Shown here: positions 23,034-31,450 of the stretch, piece after piece
Position numbering within the stretch: position 1 is the stretch's first letter
How the letters are laid out: each line of letters opens with the position of its first letter
Source: Actinomycetes bacterium
Lineage (GTDB): Bacteria; Actinomycetota; Actinomycetes; Actinomycetales; Cellulomonadaceae
NCBI GenBank assembly: GCA_021778635.1
Contig: JAJYCD010000025.1
Location: 1-37,614, forward strand
Direction: 5' to 3'
DNA length: 37,614 nt
The notes under the pieces: generated by a model
Told to the model about the DNA's origin: nothing
The model's input: only the letters and a program-made list of their open reading frames with translations
The model's database searches: none
Program-made: the position numbers and the translations under genes

Positions 23034-23581
23034 GATCGTGAGTCCGTGGCGACCGGGGGAAGTGGTGTGCCTCCGGCAGGGTCGTTGTCGCTGCCGCAGC
23101 GGATCCGGTAGGTGCCCTGGGCGATGACGAAGCACTTCTGACGTGAGGCATCCGGCAAGGTCATGTCGACGCGCAGGTGCTCCCCGTCCTCGGTCGGGAT
23201 CAGCGAGGGCTCGTGGATCACCACACCGAACCGGTGCTCGAGCTGCGGAACGATCTGGTCGACGACTGCGCTCTGCCTGGTGTCGTACGCGTTGATGCGC
23301 TCGAACGCCTGATCCTCGCCCGACTTCGTCAGCACGTACGCGGTCGCGAGTGGAAGAACCATGAGGACGACGGTGACCACGAACGGTGCAAGCAGGGCCT
23401 TGCCCGCCTTCGCGCGCCGCCGTGCACCGAGGACCTGGAGAGCGAACAGAACCACTCCGACGATGCCCAGGACCAGCAGCGTCTGGACCAACGGGGTGTT
23501 GTGGTACAGCTCAGGGAACGGCCCGAGGGTCGGGACCCGCACGTCCTCGACGCGCAGCATCGCGACGAGCCTCGCGCTCAT
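23030..23581 (-). CDS. Two-helix membrane protein with an exported C-terminal domain
   Basis: This 183-residue protein has two membrane helices, TLLVLGIVGVVLFALQVLG (about 34 to 52) and LLAPFVVTVVLMVLPLATAY (about 63 to 82), joined by a short Arg/Lys-rich loop (ARRRAKAGK). By the positive-inside rule that loop is cytoplasmic, so the C-terminal 100 residues would face outward. They contain two cysteines (QKCFVIAQG and YRIRCGSD), which could form a disulphide. The start ATG overlaps the previous stop (ATGA), and its own stop overlaps the next start (GTGA). I do not recognise the family. It may supply part of the membrane channel, given that the usual EccB/D/E genes are absent. Confidence 0.8.
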   Translation of the reverse strand: MSARLVAMLRVEDVRVPTLGPFPELYHNTPLVQTLLVLGIVGVVLFALQVLGARRRAKAGKALLAPFVVTVVLMVLPLATAYVLTKSGEDQAFERINAYDTRQSAVVDQIVPQLEHRFGVVIHEPSLIPTEDGEHLRVDMTLPDASRQKCFVIAQGTYRIRCGSDNDPAGGTPLPPVATDSRS

Positions 23582-24201
23582 CGGACTGGCGGTGGGCCGA
23601 CGACGACCGTGATCGACTCGGCGAGGTTGCGCGCCTGGTCGACGAGCGCGTCCAGGAGATCGGACTCGAAGGACCGGACCGCCAGGCGCAGGACGTCTGA
23701 GCTTCCGGGCGGGAACACGGTCACTTCGACGCGTGTCTCGACCGGAGACGGACCCGACCGGCGGCCGAACAGCCCTCCACGCGGAGTCTCGGCGAGCACG
23801 GTGATGGTGCCGAACGCGGGTCCGGCCTGCAACGTCATCGGTTCGACCGCACGGTCGAACACCGTGAACCCTCGCTCCGCGCGAAATGCGCGGGCTCGCT
23901 CGAGCTCGTCGGCCCAGGAGGCGTCCCGATCCGGTGCACCGGTGAGGAGCTCTAGCTGTGCGGTCGCGACCGCGACACCGGTCGTGCGGTCAGGTACCCA
24001 CAACCCAGCGGCGAAGAACAGCCCGTCGGCCTGGCACAGCGCGTCCAGGCGGACCACCGCTTGCCGCACGGACTCCTGGGCGTCCGCTCCGTCCGCCCCA
24101 CCCCGAGCGAGCTCCTCCGCTCGGGTCTTCCCGTCACCCGCGCGCCACTGGACCCATCCGGGGAAGACACCGATGGACTGGGAGATCACCGTCCCCGGCA
24201 T
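23578..24201 (-). CDS. Operon protein of unknown function (207 residues)
   Basis: A soluble protein beginning MPGTVISQSIGVFPGWVQW. The ATG at 24201 is preceded by GGAAGG; a GTG one codon earlier is possible. A helix (ESVRQAVVRLDALCQADG) precedes a strand pair (LFFAAGLWVPDRTTGVAVAT). The C-terminal part has strands (VEVTVFPPGSSDVLRLAVRS) and a final long helix (LDALVDQARNLAESITVVVG). The layout matches that of the 213-residue neighbour, suggesting two versions of one domain. No membrane segment or signal is visible. It starts a run of four genes joined by 4-base overlaps, 40 bases after the 494-residue gene. Function unknown. Confidence 0.78.
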   Translation of the reverse strand: MPGTVISQSIGVFPGWVQWRAGDGKTRAEELARGGADGADAQESVRQAVVRLDALCQADGLFFAAGLWVPDRTTGVAVATAQLELLTGAPDRDASWADELERARAFRAERGFTVFDRAVEPMTLQAGPAFGTITVLAETPRGGLFGRRSGPSPVETRVEVTVFPPGSSDVLRLAVRSFESDLLDALVDQARNLAESITVVVGPPPVR

Positions 24202-24241
24202 CACTCACACCTTCCTTGCACGGGCCAGCTGAGCAACGCCA

Positions 24242-25726
24242 TCACTTCAGGTTGAGCGTCGAAGGCGATGACGGTCCGATCTGGTCGCTGAGCCACGAGT
24301 AGGCACCGTAGCCCATGACCTGCCTGTCAGTGCCTGTCGCGAGCGAGCTGGCTCCGACGACGGTGTTCGCGAAGTGCATCGAGGCTGCGAACTGGTTCGA
24401 GGCCCCGGCGAGCTCGGGTGCGACGTGCGCGAGCTGGGTGAGCGTGGCGGAGGCCTCGCGCTCGCCCGAGAGAACGGCGACCAGCGCCTGCGGGCCGGCT
24501 GTCGCAGCCGTGGTCACGCTGGCGCCGCCCGCCCTGAACGCCGCGCCCCAACTGGCGAACTCACCTGGTGTGCGGGTGAGTGCACCGGCGATGCTGCTGC
24601 CGGTGTCGGTCAGGACCGCGCCGGGCTTCAGCACCGCGAACAGGTCTCGGACTCCTTGCGAGCTCCTGAGCGCGGTTCCTTCGAGGGCGAGTCCCCGAGC
24701 GGATGCCCTGGTGAGGGCGCTGGCGCCCGGTCCAGCGATCTCCTCGATGGCCGTCATCGCGTTCCGAGCGGTGGAGAGCCCTTGCGCGGCACGGACTGCC
24801 GGGCTCGCCGCGGCGGCGGATCCGGCGGCCAGTCGCGCCGAACCCAGCGCGGCTCGGGAGCTGACCTTCAGGGCGGTGCCAGCGACACGGCCTGCTCCGA
24901 AGGTCACCAGTCCGAGCACACCGATGGCGATGTTCACCCAGCTGCCCTCGCCTGCGATCTTGAGCACGATGTCGGCGACGAGCGCGACCGCGCCCGCAAT
25001 GAGCGCCACTGCGGCGAGCGCCTCTCCGAGAACGGGCACCCAGGCGAGCACGAGAGCCAGCACCCCGAACACCGAGGCGAGTCCCGAGAAGACCGTGGAG
25101 ATGGTGTGGAACAGCTTCGATCCCCAGTTCTCCCACCAGCCATCGTTCAGGCCATCGTTGTCGGTCGTCGACTCGATGGCGCTGATCGCCTGCTGCGCCG
25201 CTCGGTCGCGGAGACCGACCGCAGCCTCGAGGTCCTGCCGAGCCCGAGCCAACGAGGCGTCAGCAGCGTCCCTGCTCGAGCGAGCATGGTCGAGCTTGCT
25301 CTGGTAGACACCACGCTCGGTCTCGTCCGTGGTGTCGTCGAGACTGCGTGCGGCCCGCGTGACGTCCGCGCTCGCCTGGTCAACGGCGTGCTGGGCGGAC
25401 TGAGCGACGTACAGCGCCTGCAGCGATTCGGCCTGCGCTTGGGCGAGCTGTCGCGCGTAGGTCACCAGCGCGTCGCCCACGGCTGCATAGCGGCCATGCG
25501 CCTTGGAGATCTGCTCAGCGACCTCGGCGCTGCTGTCGCGGATCGCGTCGACCGCGTCAGACCGGCTCCCGTCGGTCTGGCTCGTCAGCTGCCGGAGGTT
25601 TCTCGCCGCAGAGTCGATCGCCGCAGCAACGGTGCGGTACCGCTCACCGCTCACGGTCACCGCTGCCGGGTCGCCCGGAACCGGGTCTGAGCCTGCCAAC
25701 GGATACCACGAGGAGGGGCGCGTCAC
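24242..25726 (-). CDS. Putative type VII-secreted or membrane protein with a T7SS-signal-like N-terminus
   Basis: A 494-residue protein. The opening SSWYPLAGSDPVPGDPAAV resembles the putative T7SS-signal region found at the head of actinobacterial polymorphic toxins. A long helical, coiled-coil-like section follows (about 25 to 190; YAAVGDALVTYARQLAQAQA, QSKLDHARSSRDAADASLAR). Then comes a hydrophobic block of two or three helices (about 213 to 285; ISTVFSGLASVFGVLALVLA). An Ala/Gly/Ser-rich C-terminal half ends the protein. There is no nuclease, deaminase or other toxin domain, and no immunity gene that I can recognise. It starts with GTG, 4 bases after the EspC-like gene, so the two are probably made together. 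It could be a substrate that inserts into a membrane or a structural part of the apparatus. Confidence 0.8.
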   Translation of the reverse strand: MTRPSSWYPLAGSDPVPGDPAAVTVSGERYRTVAAAIDSAARNLRQLTSQTDGSRSDAVDAIRDSSAEVAEQISKAHGRYAAVGDALVTYARQLAQAQAESLQALYVAQSAQHAVDQASADVTRAARSLDDTTDETERGVYQSKLDHARSSRDAADASLARARQDLEAAVGLRDRAAQQAISAIESTTDNDGLNDGWWENWGSKLFHTISTVFSGLASVFGVLALVLAWVPVLGEALAAVALIAGAVALVADIVLKIAGEGSWVNIAIGVLGLVTFGAGRVAGTALKVSSRAALGSARLAAGSAAAASPAVRAAQGLSTARNAMTAIEEIAGPGASALTRASARGLALEGTALRSSQGVRDLFAVLKPGAVLTDTGSSIAGALTRTPGEFASWGAAFRAGGASVTTAATAGPQALVAVLSGEREASATLTQLAHVAPELAGASNQFAASMHFANTVVGASSLATGTDRQVMGYGAYSWLSDQIGPSSPSTLNLK

Positions 25727-25730
25727 GATG

Positions 25731-26018
25731 TCACTGCCCCCTCAACGCGGCGGCGAAGTCCCGGTCGAGACCTTCGAATCCCGCACCGACTCCGGTGCAC
25801 GAGTCAGCGAGCGCCGTGACCATTCCGATGATCTTGCCGCGCTTGTCGTCCCAGCCGTGCGCGAACTGCTCGATGCACGATGCGAGCCCCGGATGCCCGA
25901 CCGAGCCGGCGACATCGTCGCTGTTGGCGTTCGCGTCGTTGAACTCCTGCGCCACGACGCGCAGGTTGGTCCCGGTGTCGCGCAGTGCCACCGTGTCGAG
26001 CTTCAGCCGATCGGCCAT
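25731..26018 (-). CDS. EspC-like/ESX-type secreted helical protein
   Basis: A 95-residue helical protein of the ESAT-6-like superfamily, closest in pattern to the EspC-type T7SS targets. The first helix covers about residues 8 to 30, the turn bears Trp56 (EQFAHGWDDKRG), and a second helix reaches the C-terminus. The usual export motif YxxxD/E is replaced by a Phe version (FEGLD at 81). No signal peptide is present, as expected for such proteins. The start ATG at 26018 follows AGAGGAT. It lies between the WXG100 gene and the 494-residue gene; pairs of such proteins often form heterodimers, here perhaps with the N-terminal part of the 494-residue protein. A long hairpin separates it from the WXG100 gene. 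Confidence 0.85.
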   Translation of the reverse strand: MADRLKLDTVALRDTGTNLRVVAQEFNDANANSDDVAGSVGHPGLASCIEQFAHGWDDKRGKIIGMVTALADSCTGVGAGFEGLDRDFAAALRGQ

Positions 26019-26047
26019 GGTTGATCCTCTGGTTCTCGTGCGGTCTC

Positions 26048-26082
26048 TGTGGTGCCCGCGGTCGAGGACCGAGGGCACCACA
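26048..26082 (-). terminator. Long intercistronic hairpin between the WXG100 and EspC-like genes
   Basis: TGTGGTGCCC (26048-26057) pairs perfectly with GGGCACCACA (26073-26082). Inside, CGGTC and GACCG (26059-26063, 26067-26071) extend the stem to a 3-base loop. It begins 13 bases after the WXG100 stop. Lying inside the operon and lacking a T run, it may be a partial terminator or an mRNA stabiliser that raises WXG100 output. Confidence 0.75.
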
Positions 26083-26095
26083 GGTGTGGTCGAGA

Positions 26096-26392
26096 TCAGC
26101 CGCGCAGGCCGGAGGCGAGCTGTGTGTCCGCGTCTTCCAGTGTCGAGGCCGCCGTACGCAGGTACTGGCCGAGGTTCGTGAGTGCGGCGACGGTGTCCGT
26201 CGCGCCCTGCGTGAACTGGCGGTAGGACTCACCGAACGCCACCGATGCCTGGTCGGTCACGAAGCCTGAGGAGATCAGGGACTCGATGAAGCCCTTGAGC
26301 TCGTTGAGCTTGGTGGTGATCTCGTCCTGGCCCGTCGTCAGCCGTGACGCCGCATCGCGCATCTCCTGATACGAGACATTCAAGTTCGCCAT
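26096..26392 (-). CDS. WXG100-family (ESAT-6-like) secreted protein, Trp-less variant
   Basis: A 98-residue two-helix protein beginning MANLNVSYQEMRDAASRL, the typical WXG100 form. The W-x-G turn is replaced by Ser-Ser-Gly (IESLISSGFVTDQASVAF, residues 41 to 43), a variant I believe also occurs in other actinobacterial Esx proteins. The C-terminal YxxxD/E export motif is not obvious either. The start ATG at 26392 follows GGAGG by 6 bases. It lies directly downstream of the FtsK/SpoIIIE ATPase gene, with its own possible promoter in the 172-base gap, and is followed by a long hairpin. It is the likely main substrate of the secretion ATPase, as a homodimer or with the EspC-like protein. Confidence 0.9.
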   Translation of the reverse strand: MANLNVSYQEMRDAASRLTTGQDEITTKLNELKGFIESLISSGFVTDQASVAFGESYRQFTQGATDTVAALTNLGQYLRTAASTLEDADTQLASGLRG

Positions 26393-26471
26393 GTGATCCT
26401 CCATGAGTCGAGTCAAGCCCGCGCAAGGCGCACGCCATTGCCCCAGGTGACGGAGCAGTCCGCCGGCGCGA

Positions 26472-26477
26472 CCCTAG
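26472..26477 (-). promoter_or_regulatory. Possible -10 box for the WXG100 gene
   Basis: TAGGGT on the minus strand fits the actinobacterial TAnnnT pattern and would give a leader of about 70 bases before the WXG100 start. The -35 region is weak. Confidence 0.3.
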
Positions 26478-26564
26478 CGGATGCGACGGGCGTCGGAGGT
26501 CCCATTGGGCGAAGTGCCTTCTGCGGGGGCGTGCCGCACCCACGGCCGCGCAGGGCCGCCGGAC

Positions 26565-29500
26565 CTAGTTCGCCACCGGAACCTGCACGCGCCGAATCCT
26601 GCCCGACTCGACGACCACGCCGCGTCCCGGTGGGAACTCCGCCCGGGCCATCCTGGGGAAGGCCGTTCGGAACAGTGCGTCGCCGTCCATGTGGTCCGGC
26701 TGCAGAACCAGTCCCCGGCGACCATTGCGGACCTCGGACACCAGGGGCCATGCCGAGCCCCAGGTGCTGGTCTCTGACTCGCCGAGCACGAAGTGGTCGG
26801 CCCGTCGCGCCGCCTTGACCGCCTCGGTGAGCGGCTGCTCGGCGGGACCGGCGAGCAAGTCGGTGATCGACTCGATGACGAGCACGATCCCCATGGCGCT
26901 CGTCGAGGTCTCGGCAAGGTCGGGCAGGAGCGCGCGTGCGAGCGCGACCGCCTCGTCGACCGTGACTGCCACATCGGTCCACACACCCGCAGCGTGCACG
27001 GGGGAACGCCGACTACCGAAGTAGTACATCCGTCCCTCCGGAGCGAACTGCCGCAGCGCGGAGGACAACGATCCGAGCACCGTCGTTCGTCCGCTGCCGG
27101 GCAACCCGGCGAGCAGGAACGTGCCATGCGGCGCGAATCCGATCGCTTCGAGGGAGTCGTCAGCGACTCCGAGCACAGGAAGCCCGTCCACCTGGACCGG
27201 CAGCGTCGAACGCTCGATGAACGACGCGAGGCGCCGGACCGGCGGCGCGTCAGCCATGCCGTCGGCCCGGAGCTGGGCGGCGAGCTGGTCGAGGTGCTGT
27301 GCCTGTTCGGCGGGGTTCGACGAGCCTCCCAGGACCGCCACCTGCAGCTCCTCGGTCGTGCCGCCGAGCACGCCACGTCCGGGGGGCGACTGCGGGCCCA
27401 GGACGTCCTTCGGCACGTCCAGGACGCCGTAGGCGTTCTCGTCCGCCTGTCGCAGGACGAGTCGGCGCTGCACGCTGCCCGCGAGCGAGGACGGCAGGGC
27501 GCCTGGTCGCTCGGCCGTCATCGCGACGTGCACACCGAGCGGGCGCCCCTCGGCCACGATCCTTTGGAACGCACCGAAGACAGCGGCGCGGCCCAGCTCG
27601 GCCTCGTACGCGTCCCGGAACGCGCTGAGCCCGTCGAGCAGCAGGAGGATGCGCGGCTCGTCGAGACGCCCGGAGAGCTGCCGGTACTCGCCGATGGTGC
27701 CGGCGCGCGCCTGCGCGAAGCGCGCGGACCGCTCCTCCAAGGTCTCGCGGAGATGGCGAAGCAGCCGAGAGACGCGTTCGCTGTCGCTGCCCTCCACGAT
27801 CGAGCCCACGTGCGGCAAGGACTCCAGCATCGACAGGCCGCCGGCCCCGAAGTCGAGACCGTAGACGTGGACCGGACCGCCGGTCGCGAGCCCCGCGTCG
27901 GCGGCGATCGTCCGCAGCGCGGTCGACTTCCCGGACCCCCCGGTGCCGAACACGATGATGCTGCCCTCGTCGGGACGGTAGGGAAGTACGCGGTGCTCCT
28001 GCTGCGCCGGAACGTCGACGACGCCGAGCACGAGCTGGTCGTCGGCCTGGGCACCGAGCGCTGCCACGTCGTACACAGGCTCGAGCTCGGGGAGCCACGG
28101 GCGCCTCGGGGCAGGCACCCCGGCAAGGGTCGCCGCTGCGGAGATCGTGTGCACCGCGCGTGCGATGTCCGTCGGTCCACGCTCGTCGGGTCCGGTTCCG
28201 GCGCGGGGATCTGCAGGCACGTCCCACGGTTCGCCAGGGCCGAACGTGAGCGTCTCGATCCCGACGGCCGCCTTGGTCGAGCCTGCGTCGATTCGTCCTC
28301 CCGCATAGCCCGTCTGGAACATGGCGACGCGACCGGGGCCGGTCCGCACCGCGCCTCGTCCCGGCACACCCGGGTCGAACTCGGCGGCCAGGGGCGAGCC
28401 GAGCACGTCTGTCGAGTCGTGCTCGTCGGCCATCCGCAGGGCGATACGCAGGTTCGTGTTCGCGCGCAGGTTGTCCTTGATCACGCCCGCGGGTCGCTGG
28501 GTTGCGAGGATCAGGTGCAGACCGAGGGACCGTCCGCGCTGGGCGACGTCGACGACCCCGTCGACGAACTCGGGCACGTCCTTGACCAGCGCGGCGAACT
28601 CGTCGATCACGATGACCAGGGCGGGAGGCGCCTCTGGGTCCCCGACTCGCTCCAGGGCCAGCAGGTCCTTCGCCTTCTTGCGGTTGAGGAGGTGCTCACG
28701 GCGCCGGAGCTCGGCACGCAGCGAGGTCAGTGCCCTGCGCACGAGGTGTGGCGAGAGGTCGGTCACGAGGCCGACGGTGTGGGGCAGACTCACGCAGTCA
28801 GCGAAGGCTGCGCCGCCCTTGTAGTCCACGAAGAGGAACGACACCCGGTCCGGGCTGTGCGCCGCGGCCATGCCCAGCACCCACGTCTGGAGGAACTCGC
28901 TCTTCCCGGCCCCCGTCGTTCCACCGACGAGCGCGTGCGGCCCCTGCGTGCGCAGGTCGAGCATGAACTCGCGGTCGGAGCCCTGGCCGACGAGGGCGCG
29001 CAGCGTGGCATCGTGCTGGCGCCGGAGCCCTGGGGCCCCGGTGCGGTCGACGATCGACCCCGTCTCGCGCCACCGGTCGATCACCGCCATGGGGTCGCTG
29101 GCGATCTCTGCGCCGACGAGCGCAAGGTACGAGACCGACCTCGGCACGTCGGACTCGTCCAGGACCGGTGCGCCCGAGTCGACAACCGCGGCAAGTCGCC
29201 GACCCAAGCGTGTCGCCGATGCCAGGTCGAGCGGCTCGCAGGCGACCTCCCTCCAGGCGCCGTTCGGCACGATGCCGACACGTGCGGTGTGATCCGGGCC
29301 GGCCAGGACGAACATGCGGCACACGGCCGGGAGCTGCTCGACGGTGGCCGCGCACCACACCACATGGACTCCGGCGGCAGGGCCGTCCTCAGCGAGGCGG
29401 ACCAGACGTCCGCGTTCGACGGGCGCGTCATCCTCGACGAGCAGCACCACGGCCGGCAGTGGCGCGTCCGAGGTGCTGCCCGCGCCGCGCCGTGCCGCGA

Positions 29501-30950
29501 CGAGCTCTTCGAGCCGGGTGACCAAGGCGGTACCGGCGGTGGCGCTCGAGGCCAGGTGGTGACCAACCAGGGGACTGTGCACCGATGCGACGTGGGGTAG
29601 CCACTTGAGCCAGTCCCATCGCGCACTGCTCTCTCTCGACGCCACGGCCGTCACGGTGAGCTCGGCGGGGGAGTGCAGGCACACGAGCTGCGCGAGGAGG
29701 CCCCGCGCGATGTCGTCGACCACGTCCCGGGGGCCGGCGACGCCCATCGCACCTGTCTCCCGCAGGTCGACGACGACGGGGACGTCGCTGACGTCGACGA
29801 AGCGGTCACGGATCTTCACGAGCTCCGACCAGTGCGAGGTGACCGACTTGCCGCGGGGAGGCATGCTGATGGTCGTGCGTGAGGGCGCCGAGCCGACACC
29901 GACGCGCACGCGGAGGAACATCTCATGCTCGGGGCGCCGCGACCAGAGAAGTGGAGCAAGCTCCATCGCACCCGTGACCGCCTCCGCCGTGGACGACACC
30001 TCGGCAAGACGCGTCACGCGCTCGGCGTCCTGCCCCTGGACGAGGTCGTCGACCAAGGCGGCGAGCGCGGTCGTGAACTCCGCGGTCTGGGTCGTGAGCC
30101 GCTTGCGGTCGCTCCACCGCTTGTCGAGATACGTCCCGATCATCAGCAGCGGGCTCAACGCCACGAAGACCAGGCTCAACGGGTTGCGGGTTGCGGCGAA
30201 GAGAACCCCACCCATGACGAGCGGTGCGATCAAGGCGATGGTCGGGAACCTCCCCGGGCTCAGCGGCTCAGGCGGCGTGGGAGCCTCCAGCTCGCGGCTC
30301 GGGTGCACGGGAACGATGCGCGGTGACCGGTTGAACGGGATCGTCGTGCCCGCGCGGGCTGGCATGTCGGAGGTCGCCAGCCGGGTCACCTGCAGCGCGC
30401 TGTCGCCGATCATCGCGATGTCCGAGGTACCGAGGGTCGCTCTCTCGACGGGGCCTCCACCGACGATGACGCCGTTCAGCGATCCGGCATCGACGATCTC
30501 GATGATGTCGGAGACGACGATGCGCGCGTGCAGCTTCGAGACCTGCTGATCCCGCAGCCGCAGTCCGACATCGGGCCCTCGACCGATCGTTGTCACACCC
30601 ACGGGCAGGTCGACCTGACGTCCGGCGTCGGGTCCGGACACGACCCGGACGTGTGCGGCGGCAGGCAGGTGTCCGTCGTCCGGCTCCGCAGGACCCACGG
30701 CGATGACGGACCCGGCGCGGACGCCGGCGTCAATCAGTCCCGAGCCGCGCGTGAGCACCTGCCACGGACCGCCCTCCGGGGGCATCAGTCGCAGCGTCAG
30801 CGGCGTGGCATCTGCGACCTCGGGTCGCAGCGTCGCATCGGAGCGGGCGAGCGCGTCGGCGACGTCGCCCACCACTGCGCCCACGTCAGTCGTCACCACG
30901 ACGTCGCTCAGCTCGCCGCTCGATCGGCGGAGTGTCAACCGCGTGCGCAC
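26565..30950 (-). CDS. EccC/EssC-type FHA-FtsK/SpoIIIE secretion ATPase
   Basis: This 1461-residue protein is the motor of a type VII-like secretion system. The N-terminus has a region like the first EssC FHA fold (1 to 90), then an FHA domain (about 100 to 190; TTIGRGPDVGLRLRDQQVSK). Two membrane helices follow (about 235 to 275; TIALIAPLVMGGVLFAATR). Three FtsK/SpoIIIE ATPase modules come next. D1 has GGTTGAGKSEF (about 675) and a full Walker B (LVIVIDEFAAL). D2 has GTGGSGKST (about 1005) but LLLLDGLSAF, without the catalytic acid. D3 has GLPGSGRTT (about 1285) and a weak Walker B. FHA plus FtsK in one chain is the EssC plan of Firmicutes T7SSb rather than mycobacterial EccC. The GTG start follows GGAG by 5 bases. 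It heads the leftward operon. Confidence 0.95.
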   Translation of the reverse strand: MRTRLTLRRSSGELSDVVVTTDVGAVVGDVADALARSDATLRPEVADATPLTLRLMPPEGGPWQVLTRGSGLIDAGVRAGSVIAVGPAEPDDGHLPAAAHVRVVSGPDAGRQVDLPVGVTTIGRGPDVGLRLRDQQVSKLHARIVVSDIIEIVDAGSLNGVIVGGGPVERATLGTSDIAMIGDSALQVTRLATSDMPARAGTTIPFNRSPRIVPVHPSRELEAPTPPEPLSPGRFPTIALIAPLVMGGVLFAATRNPLSLVFVALSPLLMIGTYLDKRWSDRKRLTTQTAEFTTALAALVDDLVQGQDAERVTRLAEVSSTAEAVTGAMELAPLLWSRRPEHEMFLRVRVGVGSAPSRTTISMPPRGKSVTSHWSELVKIRDRFVDVSDVPVVVDLRETGAMGVAGPRDVVDDIARGLLAQLVCLHSPAELTVTAVASRESSARWDWLKWLPHVASVHSPLVGHHLASSATAGTALVTRLEELVAARRGAGSTSDAPLPAVVLLVEDDAPVERGRLVRLAEDGPAAGVHVVWCAATVEQLPAVCRMFVLAGPDHTARVGIVPNGAWREVACEPLDLASATRLGRRLAAVVDSGAPVLDESDVPRSVSYLALVGAEIASDPMAVIDRWRETGSIVDRTGAPGLRRQHDATLRALVGQGSDREFMLDLRTQGPHALVGGTTGAGKSEFLQTWVLGMAAAHSPDRVSFLFVDYKGGAAFADCVSLPHTVGLVTDLSPHLVRRALTSLRAELRRREHLLNRKKAKDLLALERVGDPEAPPALVIVIDEFAALVKDVPEFVDGVVDVAQRGRSLGLHLILATQRPAGVIKDNLRANTNLRIALRMADEHDSTDVLGSPLAAEFDPGVPGRGAVRTGPGRVAMFQTGYAGGRIDAGSTKAAVGIETLTFGPGEPWDVPADPRAGTGPDERGPTDIARAVHTISAAATLAGVPAPRRPWLPELEPVYDVAALGAQADDQLVLGVVDVPAQQEHRVLPYRPDEGSIIVFGTGGSGKSTALRTIAADAGLATGGPVHVYGLDFGAGGLSMLESLPHVGSIVEGSDSERVSRLLRHLRETLEERSARFAQARAGTIGEYRQLSGRLDEPRILLLLDGLSAFRDAYEAELGRAAVFGAFQRIVAEGRPLGVHVAMTAERPGALPSSLAGSVQRRLVLRQADENAYGVLDVPKDVLGPQSPPGRGVLGGTTEELQVAVLGGSSNPAEQAQHLDQLAAQLRADGMADAPPVRRLASFIERSTLPVQVDGLPVLGVADDSLEAIGFAPHGTFLLAGLPGSGRTTVLGSLSSALRQFAPEGRMYYFGSRRSPVHAAGVWTDVAVTVDEAVALARALLPDLAETSTSAMGIVLVIESITDLLAGPAEQPLTEAVKAARRADHFVLGESETSTWGSAWPLVSEVRNGRRGLVLQPDHMDGDALFRTAFPRMARAEFPPGRGVVVESGRIRRVQVPVAN

Positions 30951-31450
30951 ATCAGCTCCATCCGACGGTTGCGGTCACCAGCACCGGGTCGCACCGGTGA
31001 CGGCGTGCCGAGTATGCCAGCGGCACCGGGGTCGAAGGACACGTCTGGGTGGTCGAGCGAAGGCTCGTCAGGCGACGTCGCCGATCTCGGGGTCCGCCGT
31101 GCGTCTCGGCTGAGCTGCGCTGGGCCCGCCGGCCCGCCGGCCTCATCGTGAGCGGGCCAGCAGGTAGGGCGCCGCCTGATGCCGGGCCTGGTGCACGGTG
31201 ACACCTCGCCGGTGGCGTCCTCGGCCCGATGGAGGCCCTGGCGTGTCGCGGGTGCGATGGCGCGCCGGGAACATGACCCCTTCCATCGCGCGAAGCGGAC
31301 ACGGGGTCATGCTCCGGGTCGAGCTCCGGGTGCGAGCCGCTGACCTGTGCCAACGGTCCGCGGCGGTGGTTCGCCAGCCGTGCGGTGCACCGCTTCGAGC
31401 GTGGTGAGGTGCGGTCGCGTTGCCGCACTCTGTCCGATGGCTGCCGAAAC
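30951..31450. other. Intergenic region upstream of the secretion operon
   Basis: About 500 bases without a recognisable gene. It should contain the promoter for the ATPase gene, though no strong -10/-35 pair stands out. A long inverted repeat lies at 31265-31318. Confidence 0.35.
31265..31318. repeat. 16-bp imperfect inverted repeat
   Basis: CCGGGAACATGACCCC (31265-31280) and GGGGTCATGCTCCGGG (31303-31318) match at 14 of 16 positions with a 22-base spacer. The inner nine bases, CATGACCCC/GGGGTCATG, are perfect. Confidence 0.65.

Noticed and set aside
26793-29600. A 935-codon open frame on the plus strand
   Set aside because: It is antisense to the EccC-type ATPase, whose Walker motifs prove the other strand.
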